Source of the DNA: Clostridium sp.
GTDB lineage: Bacteria; Bacillota_A; Clostridia; Lachnospirales; Lachnospiraceae
Direction of reading: 5' to 3'
Assembly (NCBI GenBank): GCA_023666975.1
Contig: JAMPAW010000016.1
Location: 1 to 39,329, forward strand
DNA: 39,329 bases
Program-made: the position numbers and the translations under genes
The notes under the pieces: generated by a model
What the model saw: only the letters and a program-made list of their open reading frames with translations
Databases searched by the model: none
What the model was told of the DNA's origin: nothing
Shown: in pieces, positions 1 through 8,198 of the stretch
Layout of the letters: each line of letters opens with the position of its first letter
Numbering within the stretch: the first letter of the stretch is position 1

Positions 1-1
1 A

Positions 2-3000
2 AAAGAATGTAAAAAGATTAATCTTAAAAGAAAAAATCTGTATGAAGAATACTTGATAAAAATGAGAAAAACGATATATGCGCGGCGCGAGGAGGAAATA
101 GAGGCATATTCCTATAATTATCCGGGTATTTTGGAAATTTCTCATATGATACAACAGCGAAGCAGCCGTATTTATGAAAGAAATTTTAATGATGAGGACT
201 TTCTCCAAGTGGTAATCGGAACTAACAAGAAACCACTTTCGTTCCCCATAGAAATAGAATATGATGAGTTGGCAATAGAAAAGGATCCGCTGGTATTAGA
301 GGCAAAAGATATAAAAGAAGAAATGGATCATATATCGAAAAGGCCTGTTGTGATTGACTTAAAAAAAGCACATTTGGGAATTGTAGGAGAAAAGCAGAAT
401 GTTCACGAACAACTCAAATTGATAGTTTCTCAGTTGACTTTTTCGCAAAGTTACCATGATATCGAGATTGTTGCGGTGTTTGATGCAAAGTACAACAAGG
501 ATTTTCAATGGATGCGGTGGTATCCGCATTTTAAACTAAATGAGCTAAATGTATCGGGATGTGTCAACTCAGAAAAGATGCGTGATCAGGTATTAAGTAG
601 TCTGTCACAGATATTGAAAGGAAGAAAAGATAAAATTGATGAAAGCAAGAAAGAAAGCAAGTTTCTTCCGCATTATGTGTTTATTATAGATGAGCCCAAG
701 CTTATTATGGACCATTCTATTATGGAGTATCTTGATAAATCTGGTGAAAAGTTAGGATTTTCTATTATCTATACTAGCTATTTTCAGGCAGATTTGCCGG
801 AATATATAGGAACCGTTATGATGGTGGATAATTCTACGGATGGTCATCTATTATTAAACGAAAAGGATATGGTAAATGAAAAATTTACATTGGAACATAT
901 TGGGAACGTAGATTTGGAAATGATGGCTAGAGATTTAAGTGTATTAAAGCATGAACAGGGAATCGTTTCTCAAATACCAGAAAGTATAACTTTTTTTGAA
1001 ATGTATCAGGTGGAGAGACCACAACAGTTAAATATTTTGGAACGGTGGAAGAAAAATGAGTCTCACAAGTCACTAGCAGTACCGCTCGGTGTACGTGCAA
1101 AAGAGGATTATGTGCAATTGAATCTTCATGAAAAGGCGCATGGGCCGCATGGATTGGTTGCAGGAACGACAGGGTCCGGAAAGTCGGAGATAGTGCAATC
1201 CTATATATTATCATTAGCAGTAAACTTTCATCCGTATGAAGTTGGATTTTTATTGATAGATTATAAGGGTGGTGGAATGGCAAATTTATTTAAGGACTTA
1301 CCACACCTTTTAGGTACAATTACAAATTTGGATGGCAGTGAAAGTATGCGTGCCATGGCATCTATAAAAAGTGAGTTGGCTAGAAGACAGAGAATTTTTA
1401 GTCAGTATGATGTGAACCATATCAATGCATATAATAAGTTATTTAAGCTTGGAAAAGCAACGGAACCCATACCCCATCTGTTTTTAATAAGTGATGAGTT
1501 CGCCGAATTAAAGAAAGAACAGCCTGATTTTATGACTGAGTTGGTTTCAGCAGCCAGAATAGGACGGAGTTTGGGGATACATTTAATACTTGCAACACAA
1601 AAACCGAGTGGTGTTGTGGATGATCAGATATGGACAAATTCAAAATTTAAACTTGCATTGAAGGTACAGGACGAAGGGGACAGTAAAGAAATCATTAAAA
1701 CCCCGGATGCAGCATTTATTACTCAGGCAGGGCGGGCATATCTTCAAGTTGGAAATAATGAGATATATGAGTTGTTTCAGTCTGCATGGAGTGGGGCGGC
1801 TTTCAGTGAAGATGAAGAAGAACAAGAGGTAGATGACAGGGTATACCTGGTAAATGATTTAGGACAGGGGGAATTACTAAATCAGGATTTGAGCAGTAGT
1901 ATAGATGGAAAACAAATAAAGTCTACGCAATTAGATGTTATAGTAAAACATATAAATGAATTATTTAAGTCAGAAGGTTTGGAAAAGGTAAAAAGTCCGT
2001 GGCTTCCATCTCTGGAACAAATGATAGTAAGTCCATATATTAGTATTGAGCAGGTTTGCGATGTATCTGGCTTTGACACAATTGATTTGACAGTAGCATT
2101 GGGTCTTGTGGACATACCGGAACAGCAAAAACAGGTTGAATATAGTATAGATTTTCAGGAAGAAGGAAATCTGTCTGTGTTTGGTTCATCTGGATTTGGT
2201 AAGACATTTGTATTATCGACCATTATAATGGGTCTTGCTCTAAAAAATTCTGCGAAGAACATGAATTTCTATATATGGGATTTTGGAAATTCTGGATTAA
2301 TACAGTATAAGAAATTACCACATACAGCGGATTATATGAGTTTGGATAATTTGGATAAAATGGAGAAATTTGTCAAGATAATACAAGATGAATTGAAACA
2401 CCGCAAAAGGTTGTTTGCAGATGCCAGCGCAATGAATTTTAATATGTATAACCAATTAGCAAAAGATAATCTGCCTGCAATTGTTATAGTTATTGACAAT
2501 TACGATGTGATAAGAGAATTGGAAATGGATTTAGAAGAATTTTTGACACAATTGACAAGAGATGGAGTGAGTCTGGGAATATATGTAGTGGCAACTGCGA
2601 CAAGATTTGGTGCTATAAGGTATACAGTTCAAAATAATTTTAAAAATAAAATTTCACTATTTATGTATGATAGTTCAGATATTCAATCGGTGGTAGGCAG
2701 AACACAATATCCGTTAGGAGAAATTAAAGGGAGAGGTCTTGTGAAGCTGGAAAATGTCAATCAGCTACAAATGTATACCGTTGCGGATTCTCATGATTTA
2801 TTAACTTACATGGATACGGTTAAACAATATGTAGAGGGGGTTGATAATGCCTATACAGGAGTAAGACCTAAGGAAATACCGATGTTGCCAGATGAACTTA
2901 CCAGATCTGGATTTGCGGCATACATACAAGATCATGATAGTAGAATGGTGCCGATAGGTCTAAATGAAGAGACGGTGGAGGTAGAATATATTGATTTGTC

Positions 3001-3607
3001 TTTATATAAGCAGATTATTATTGGTCCATCACAATCAGGAAGAACGAATTTGTTAAAAGTGATACTTGATAATATTGCATTAGAAATACCCGTTTATTTG
3101 ATTGATATAAAAGATGGAGAATTAATGATGTATCAGGAGAATGAAAATGTTACATATGTCAGTGGGACAGAGGGATTACAGGATTTTGGAAATTCCATGA
3201 GGGGATATATTGAGGAAAGGGAACAGGAATATGAAATTGCAAAGCAAACGGAACCCATGTTGGTTGCGAGGCAGTATTACGGAAATCTTAAACCCGTTGT
3301 GGTGCTGGTTGAAGATTGGGATTCTTTTGCAGAAAGTATGGAAGATATTGACTTAGAGGAGACTGCAGAGACGATAAAACAACTAGCAGATTACGGCATT
3401 ACTGTAATTGCAACAACTGTAAAAATGCAAGGGTATGATGATTTGACCAGTTCCATGAAGGAGTCTACATGCGGGGTAATTCTAGGTAAGGCGGGAGAAC
3501 AATCTTTATATGACGTTCCATACATAAGAAATGAGCAGGAGCAGGTTGGATTTGGTTATATTGTAAAAAAGGGAAAACTTACAAGGATAAAAATACCATT
3601 AGCTTAG
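2..3607 (+). CDS. essC: Type VIIb secretion ATPase EssC (5'-partial)
   Basis: This is the membrane-anchored FtsK/SpoIIIE-type motor of the T7SSb secretion system, which recognises and drives export of WXG100-like and LXG-like substrates. The reading frame is open without a stop to the left edge, so the gene enters the window already in progress. A TTG at 53 and an ATG at 62 are only internal codons, and the N-terminal FHA and transmembrane part lies outside. About 1200 residues are visible. Counting from TTG 53, the three ATPase modules carry Walker A loops GTTGSGKS (371-378), GSSGFGKT (711-718) and GPSQSGRT (991-998). Matching Walker B-like strands are LFLISDEFAEL, IVIVIDNYD and VVVLVEDWD. 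The third P-loop has Arg in place of Lys, so that module may not hydrolyse ATP. A ribosome site for the next gene follows 12 bases after the stop, consistent with one operon with the cargo genes. Confidence 0.95.
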   Translation, partial: KECKKINLKRKNLYEEYLIKMRKTIYARREEEIEAYSYNYPGILEISHMIQQRSSRIYERNFNDEDFLQVVIGTNKKPLSFPIEIEYDELAIEKDPLVLEAKDIKEEMDHISKRPVVIDLKKAHLGIVGEKQNVHEQLKLIVSQLTFSQSYHDIEIVAVFDAKYNKDFQWMRWYPHFKLNELNVSGCVNSEKMRDQVLSSLSQILKGRKDKIDESKKESKFLPHYVFIIDEPKLIMDHSIMEYLDKSGEKLGFSIIYTSYFQADLPEYIGTVMMVDNSTDGHLLLNEKDMVNEKFTLEHIGNVDLEMMARDLSVLKHEQGIVSQIPESITFFEMYQVERPQQLNILERWKKNESHKSLAVPLGVRAKEDYVQLNLHEKAHGPHGLVAGTTGSGKSEIVQSYILSLAVNFHPYEVGFLLIDYKGGGMANLFKDLPHLLGTITNLDGSESMRAMASIKSELARRQRIFSQYDVNHINAYNKLFKLGKATEPIPHLFLISDEFAELKKEQPDFMTELVSAARIGRSLGIHLILATQKPSGVVDDQIWTNSKFKLALKVQDEGDSKEIIKTPDAAFITQAGRAYLQVGNNEIYELFQSAWSGAAFSEDEEEQEVDDRVYLVNDLGQGELLNQDLSSSIDGKQIKSTQLDVIVKHINELFKSEGLEKVKSPWLPSLEQMIVSPYISIEQVCDVSGFDTIDLTVALGLVDIPEQQKQVEYSIDFQEEGNLSVFGSSGFGKTFVLSTIIMGLALKNSAKNMNFYIWDFGNSGLIQYKKLPHTADYMSLDNLDKMEKFVKIIQDELKHRKRLFADASAMNFNMYNQLAKDNLPAIVIVIDNYDVIRELEMDLEEFLTQLTRDGVSLGIYVVATATRFGAIRYTVQNNFKNKISLFMYDSSDIQSVVGRTQYPLGEIKGRGLVKLENVNQLQMYTVADSHDLLTYMDTVKQYVEGVDNAYTGVRPKEIPMLPDELTRSGFAAYIQDHDSRMVPIGLNEETVEVEYIDLSLYKQIIIGPSQSGRTNLLKVILDNIALEIPVYLIDIKDGELMMYQENENVTYVSGTEGLQDFGNSMRGYIEEREQEYEIAKQTEPMLVARQYYGNLKPVVVLVEDWDSFAESMEDIDLEETAETIKQLADYGITVIATTVKMQGYDDLTSSMKESTCGVILGKAGEQSLYDVPYIRNEQEQVGFGYIVKKGKLTRIKIPLA

Positions 3608-3618
3608 GAGGAAGGAAC

Positions 3619-4299
3619 ATGCAAGAAGGATTACTAAGGTTGATTTCTGATTATTTAGAAGATGTGGATTTTTTAGAACAAAGTCAGAAAGAAATGCTTA
3701 TGCATTTGGCAGAGGATAAAGATATAATTTCTTTTTTATATGGATGCATGGAGTGTATTAAGGGTGTCAAACATGCTGTAGAGATTGCAGAGAAAAAGAT
3801 AGCCTTTTCTGTAGAAGAGAAAAGTCGTTTGGTTTGGGAAGATAAAGAAATCATTATGAATAATGAACATGCAAGAGAATTATGTTCAAAAATGATAGAT
3901 GTATTAGAGCCGGTATATCCATTAGGCACGGTTGTGGAATTAACGGATTCTTTCACTCAATCGCTGAGGCTTAAAAATCAGGGAAAAAGAATAAGAGTTG
4001 TTATAGTCGAGCGTTTTGCGGCAACAAGTGATAAACAGGCATTTTTTCCTTATGTTGGAGTAATATATCCAGTAGGGTTGCTGGGAAAAGGGCGGTATCT
4101 GCATTTTACAAGTTCCCTAATAGATAATGTTTTACATGAGGGGTTTAAAGATGAGATGGATGATGCATATGTGTTACTGATGAAAAAGGAATTACTAATA
4201 GATAATGATGCAGTTTCTTTTGGTATGTTAAGTAAAGAAGAGGCCGCTCTCTATGAAACAGAATTGGGGGTAAAGAGAAATGCCAAAGAAGGAAATTGA
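3619..4299 (+). CDS. DUF4176 domain protein of the T7SS locus
   Basis: This 226-residue soluble protein probably works with the secretion system or its cargo. Residues 1-95 are helical and charged with no family I recognise. Residues about 100-190 match the DUF4176 pattern: a PLGTVVEL strand, a basic strand ending RVVIVERF, the YVGVIYPVGLL core, then a helix start with VLHEGFKDE. DUF4176 genes are commonly found among type VII secretion genes of Firmicutes, but their biochemical role is not established. The start at 3619 follows GGAGGAAGG at good distance and sits 11 bases behind essC. Its last 20 bases overlap the next gene, which suggests translational coupling. The family call is from pattern memory and the function is open. 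Confidence 0.75.
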   Translation: MQEGLLRLISDYLEDVDFLEQSQKEMLMHLAEDKDIISFLYGCMECIKGVKHAVEIAEKKIAFSVEEKSRLVWEDKEIIMNNEHARELCSKMIDVLEPVYPLGTVVELTDSFTQSLRLKNQGKRIRVVIVERFAATSDKQAFFPYVGVIYPVGLLGKGRYLHFTSSLIDNVLHEGFKDEMDDAYVLLMKKELLIDNDAVSFGMLSKEEAALYETELGVKRNAKEGN

Positions 4300-4579
4300 T
4301 TTTGCGGCACTCCAAAAAGCTGTCGCTGGAATGGAAAAAGGATTAAATGAGGCAAATCCAAACTATAAAGAATTTGTGTCATCTATTACAAATACTGTTT
4401 CAGAATGTAATTCTGATTTTATTGTTTCTTTGGAAAAAGTATTACGTGCGTTTGCAGATAACAAGACTAAAAAAGCTTTGGAAGCAGTTACATATTATAA
4501 AGATGATATTGAAAAAGTATACGGAGCGATGATGGAAGCTGATAGGGCAATTTCTGAAAAGATAAAGGAGGGGAAATGA
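4280..4579 (+). CDS. Small helical protein, probable T7SS cargo partner
   Basis: This is a 99-residue, almost entirely helical protein without signal peptide, cysteines or membrane segment. It has the size of WXG100 and of the alpha-helical partner proteins (Lap type) encoded directly upstream of LXG toxins, which bind the toxin N-terminus and help its export. No WXG motif is present in the turn region. Its start lies inside the end of the DUF4176 gene with only a modest GGGGG-type ribosome site, so it may be read by coupling. The stop is one base before the next start. The partner role is inferred from size, helicity and position; no specific family is recognised. Confidence 0.75.
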   Translation: MPKKEIDFAALQKAVAGMEKGLNEANPNYKEFVSSITNTVSECNSDFIVSLEKVLRAFADNKTKKALEAVTYYKDDIEKVYGAMMEADRAISEKIKEGK

Positions 4580-4580
4580 T

Positions 4581-4787
4581 ATGATGTTGTCGAAAGACCA
4601 TGCACAACAACTGATGGTCAAATATATTGTCTCTTTGGAATATGCAAGAGATAAAGTTCGTAAGAATTTTGAGGATATGGATTTAGAGAATGTTAAGATT
4701 CGTGATCTGATGGAACGTGAGGTTGAAAATATAGAGCGGGACGTTAACAGGGTAATAAAGAGTTTATATGCAATGATGTTTGAGTAA
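4581..4787 (+). CDS. Small helical protein, second probable cargo partner
   Basis: This is a 68-residue charged helical protein beginning after a strong AAGGAGGGG ribosome site about 10 bases upstream. It has no signal peptide, WXG motif or cysteine. Heptad-like spacing of Ile, Leu and Val (for example YIVSLEYARDKV and VENIERDVNRVIKSL) suggests a helical hairpin that packs against another helix bundle. The toxin gene starts 12 bases after its stop. Two short helical genes in front of a long toxin is the typical layout for T7SSb effectors, so this is probably the second chaperone or co-secreted partner. I do not recognise the family. Confidence 0.75.
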   Translation: MMLSKDHAQQLMVKYIVSLEYARDKVRKNFEDMDLENVKIRDLMEREVENIERDVNRVIKSLYAMMFE

Positions 4788-4798
4788 AGGAGGAGAAA

Positions 4799-6670
4799 GT
4801 GGCAAAACGGGATATAAAAGTCAATTATGACAGTCTGAAAGTTACGGCAAAACAACTGAAAAAACACCGGAAGGCGATTGATGACCTCAGAAAAGCAATG
4901 AAAGAGGCAAACAAAACTGTCTCTGGAGAAAATGAATCAAAAGCCACAAAGGGACTGGAAAAGAAATATAAAAAAGCAAAAAAGCGTATAGATGAGAGTT
5001 ATGAAGAGGCAGATGCATTATATAGACTGGTCGATGATTACATAAAAAGCATGACGGGAATTATCGAACCCTGCCATGGGATGACGCGCGTAGGCAGAAA
5101 TGATGTTTATATGAACCTTCAGTCCATAAATAGCGGGATCATCGCGATAAAAGAGACACAGGGAAACCATGCTGTGTTTCCTGCTTCCGGAATAGGAAAA
5201 ACAGAAGACGAAAAGCAGGCCATGGAGAGAAACTACCAGAAGGTGCAAAATGAAGTATGGGGAAGCTTGTTCCCGTCTCTGCGAAATTCGGTAGAGGCAA
5301 GCTGGCAAAAGCTAAAAGGCTATTATGATAAACAGATAGTGGATTATGAAAACATGGACGATAAGTTCTATAAACGCTCAGAGAAGATTCGGCATCAATA
5401 TTCAAGTCCATGGGAATTATTGCGGCAGAATACAATCGATAAGATGACAACCTACTGGAAAATCCTAAAGGGTGCGGTAATGGCGGTGGTGGATTTAATC
5501 AAGGGTTTTTATTCCATCGGGAATATGATATACTATGGAATAAGCGCAGATGTGGCTGCCATTGTGCAGCTTGTATCCTCCGACCCGCCGAAATGGACGG
5601 AGGAGGTATTGAATGACTCGGAGGAATACTTCGGGAACATAGCCCATGCAGTAAGCCATCCGGTAGAGACTGTGGAATCCATGGCGCAGAGTTTCAATGA
5701 CACGCTGGAGACGGAAGGACTTGAATACATGGTGAGCTATGCCATAACGGATTTTGCATTGGGAAAAGCCATGGCAGGCGGAGGAAAGGCGGATGATGTC
5801 ACGGATGTGGCAAAAGTGGCAGATGATGCAGATGAAGTGGCGGATGTGGCAAAAACGGCAGATAAAATAGAGGATGCATCAGATGCAGTAAATACACTAG
5901 AAAAAGTGGAAGATGCATATGACGATTTGGATGATCTTTATGAAAGCATATATGAGTCGCAGTATGATGAAGCATTTGACCCGATAAAGGAGGGGGCAAT
6001 CCTTGAGCCGGATGAGATGGCGGATTTGGCGGATCTGGCAGAGGATGCGGATAAAATTGCAACGGTTAAAAAAGCTAAAAACTCAAAATTAACTCCAAGG
6101 GCTAAAAAGATATCACGTATTGGGAAGAAAAAATATATTGAAACAATAGACGACCTTGTTGAGAGAATGAAGAAAGACGGAATATCCAAAGATGTTTCCT
6201 ATAAAGAATTATCTGCAAAATATGGGCATCAGTATTATAAGAAAGAGTTGCAGGCGGCTTACACAAAGTATACTGGGAAAAAGAATCATATTAGTCATAT
6301 TGACTACAGGAAGATTCTAGAAGAAGTAGGAAGACCTGTAAAACCAGGAGAGCATGCACATCATATTGTATATAAAAAGGGGTTGCCGGGCAAAATGCGT
6401 GAAATCGTAGAGAAAGCACAGGAAATATTATACAAATATGACATAGATCCTGTTACAGATTCGCATAATTTAGTCAGTGCACCCAATAAGGGACATAGCA
6501 TTGCGAATATACAGGAAGTATATGATGGGTTGGCAAAAGCAGAAAAGGAGGCATTGAATTATTGTAAGGAACGGGGGATGCCGGCAAGTGCAACTAAAAA
6601 ATATGTGAAAGATAGTTTGTATAAAGAATTGGAAAAATTAGGAAAAATCGCAGCACAGAGTAGGAGGTAG
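4799..6670 (+). CDS. Polymorphic toxin, T7SS-type, C-terminal AHH nuclease
   Basis: This is a 623-residue secreted toxin of modular build. The GTG start at 4799 is fixed by AAAGGAGGAGA directly upstream. Residues 1-115 form charged helices resembling a WXG/LXG-style targeting region, with a YEEAD sequence (68-72) fitting the YxxxD/E export motif, but I see no clear LXG signature. Residues about 215-345 contain hydrophobic helices. Residues about 325-425 are an acidic Ala/Asp/Val-rich linker with repeated VADDADE/VADVAKTAD-like units. The last 200 residues carry HAHHIV (His519, His521, His522), SHNL (His556) and NKGHS (His566), the AHH family pattern of HNH/Endo VII nucleases, so DNA or RNA cleavage is expected. 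Base composition drops to AT-rich near 6060, where the toxin end begins, as is usual when tips are swapped. Immunity-type genes follow directly. Confidence 0.85.
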   Translation: MAKRDIKVNYDSLKVTAKQLKKHRKAIDDLRKAMKEANKTVSGENESKATKGLEKKYKKAKKRIDESYEEADALYRLVDDYIKSMTGIIEPCHGMTRVGRNDVYMNLQSINSGIIAIKETQGNHAVFPASGIGKTEDEKQAMERNYQKVQNEVWGSLFPSLRNSVEASWQKLKGYYDKQIVDYENMDDKFYKRSEKIRHQYSSPWELLRQNTIDKMTTYWKILKGAVMAVVDLIKGFYSIGNMIYYGISADVAAIVQLVSSDPPKWTEEVLNDSEEYFGNIAHAVSHPVETVESMAQSFNDTLETEGLEYMVSYAITDFALGKAMAGGGKADDVTDVAKVADDADEVADVAKTADKIEDASDAVNTLEKVEDAYDDLDDLYESIYESQYDEAFDPIKEGAILEPDEMADLADLAEDADKIATVKKAKNSKLTPRAKKISRIGKKKYIETIDDLVERMKKDGISKDVSYKELSAKYGHQYYKKELQAAYTKYTGKKNHISHIDYRKILEEVGRPVKPGEHAHHIVYKKGLPGKMREIVEKAQEILYKYDIDPVTDSHNLVSAPNKGHSIANIQEVYDGLAKAEKEALNYCKERGMPASATKKYVKDSLYKELEKLGKIAAQSRR

Positions 6671-6675
6671 TGAAA

Positions 6676-7899
6676 ATGAAAAATAGTGATAAAGCGAGGT
6701 CGTATTTTATTGATGCACACATTGCAATGGTAATTGAAGAAGACAGTTTGTCAGTATTAAAAAAATGTATTAGTGAGTGTCCAGAGTGTGTTAAATATTG
6801 TGATGATTCAAATACATTGTTGCATACGGCGGCAGCACATGGAACCCCTGAAATGATAGAACGTATAGCGAAAGCGGGTGGCGATATTTATATAAATACT
6901 GTAAAGAAAGAGTGGACTCCTATATGTTGGGCAATTTCAGGGAACAGGGCTGATAATGTAGAAAAATTAATTAAATTAGGGGCTGATGTCAATAGTGAGG
7001 TTTCGGAACGAAGTCCGGTATTGGGAGCAATACTTGAGAGTCCTGAGATACTCGAGATGTTGATTAAGGCAGGAGCAGACGTCGCTTATCAATATACAAC
7101 AAAAGATAATCCGTGGTGGAATGCATTAACCTTTGCGATGTATCGGCACTGTGATGAAGCGGCAGAAATGATTAGAGAAGAACTTAAACGGCGAAACATT
7201 GATTTCTCAGAAGATGAAAAACAATTCAAATGGAATCAGGAAAATCTGTCTGATGTTTCAGATGAAGATATTGATTATGAATCGTATGTGGAAAAAAATC
7301 TGGGTAAGATTGTACAGTGTTATGATGAAGATGACATACTGGAACTGTTCTGGGGCGGTGTCCGCCAGGTAAATGACGATACTGCGGTTGGAGTTTATGG
7401 CATTTTGCCGGATGGGAAAGACTATGGAATCGTGATTACAGAGGGAATGAGCGAATATCCGATGGCGAGAACCGATGAAGGTCTGGAATTTGCAGAGGTG
7501 ATGATGAAGATACCGAGGGCGTGGCTGGAACAGGGGAATCTTTTAGAGGATAATGAACATAGCTGGGTTATTGAAATGCTGTGCAAGACAGCATATCTTG
7601 GACATATGTATGAAGGCTTTTATGTGAATGAGAAAGTCATTGTACCCTATGGAACGCCGGATGAGGCATATCCCTTTGACTGGGATTATGAATTTACGTC
7701 CGTTATGCTATGTCCTTCCGAGGATATTCCTGTACTACAGACCGATGAGGAAACAAAGGTAAAATTTTATACACTGGTTCCGATTACAGAGGAAGAGGGG
7801 GAACTGGTGAAAGAGCAGGGAAGTGTGAGCATCAGGGAACAGCTTTCCAGCGGGGATAAAGTGGATTTTGACAGGGAGCTGCTGGTGGAAACAGAATAA
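6676..7899 (+). CDS. Ankyrin-repeat plus SUFU domain immunity protein
   Basis: This 407-residue protein is the first gene after the toxin and so the best candidate for its antidote. Residues about 40-165 hold degenerate ankyrin repeats (LLHTAAAHGTPEMIERIAKAG, then KLIKLGADVN and MLIKAGADV). Residues about 200-407 form a SUFU (suppressor-of-fused) domain, recognised from ITEGMSEYPMA, the LEFAEVMMKIPRAW helix, and FTSVMLCPSED followed by KFYTLVPITEEE. Both ankyrin and SUFU domains are known immunity modules of bacterial polymorphic toxins; having both in one chain is unusual. I chose ATG 6676, eight bases after AGGAGG. A GTG at 6670 overlaps the toxin stop but is too close to that site. The SUFU half is duplicated in the gene at 8199. 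Confidence 0.85.
   Translation: MKNSDKARSYFIDAHIAMVIEEDSLSVLKKCISECPECVKYCDDSNTLLHTAAAHGTPEMIERIAKAGGDIYINTVKKEWTPICWAISGNRADNVEKLIKLGADVNSEVSERSPVLGAILESPEILEMLIKAGADVAYQYTTKDNPWWNALTFAMYRHCDEAAEMIREELKRRNIDFSEDEKQFKWNQENLSDVSDEDIDYESYVEKNLGKIVQCYDEDDILELFWGGVRQVNDDTAVGVYGILPDGKDYGIVITEGMSEYPMARTDEGLEFAEVMMKIPRAWLEQGNLLEDNEHSWVIEMLCKTAYLGHMYEGFYVNEKVIVPYGTPDEAYPFDWDYEFTSVMLCPSEDIPVLQTDEETKVKFYTLVPITEEEGELVKEQGSVSIREQLSSGDKVDFDRELLVETE
7444..7535 (+). repeat. Identical tract shared by two SUFU genes (copy 1)
   Basis: These 92 bases are identical to 8445-8536 (offset 1001). From here to the gene ends (7899 and 8900) the two copies differ at only a few percent of positions. Upstream of the tract, within the same domain, they differ at many positions. 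The sharp change inside a domain suggests recombination or gene conversion between neighbouring immunity genes. Confidence 0.85.
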
Positions 7900-7917
7900 T
7901 ATTTACATTTTTATGAG

Positions 7918-8162
7918 ATGCAAATATTAGAAATCGTAAATGGTATAGAGTTTAATGGTTTTGTTTTTTATGGAATTGATGAAAAAATGTTGACGGAACC
8001 TCCTGTCCAACATATTAACGAATTGCTTGAATGTAACAAAATTTGGTATGAAAATGAATGGTAGAAGCAATATCTTTTTTGGGGGAAAGCAATATTAGTT
8101 GGTATGTTGAACTGGTGAAGAAGTCTGTGAAGAAGAAATTATATGGAAAATTGAAAACTTAA
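7918..8162 (+). pseudogene. Broken SMI1/KNR4 (SUKH)-like immunity gene remnant
   Basis: Two overlapping frames together read like the second half of a SUKH or YrhA-like immunity protein. From ATG 7918 the frame gives ILEIVNGIEFNGFVFYGID, then NKIWYENEW, and hits TAG at 8062. The same frame continues as KQYL, and a frame change near 8076 restores FLGESNISWYVELVKK, ending at TAA 8160. The order (NG.EFNGFVFYG, NEIWYENE-like, YLFFGES-ISWYV-like) is what I recall of this superfamily. The N-terminal third and a ribosome site are missing. It has therefore lost at least its 5' end, gained a stop and shifted frame. The family call is from memory of the motif order. Confidence 0.55.
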
Positions 8163-8198
8163 GAAGGATTGCAAAAAGAAGATAGGAGGCGATTTGTT

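Noticed and set aside
8169..8198. TTG start for the second SUFU gene
   Set aside because: It precedes the AGGAGG ribosome site at 8184-8189, which is correctly spaced for ATG 8199.
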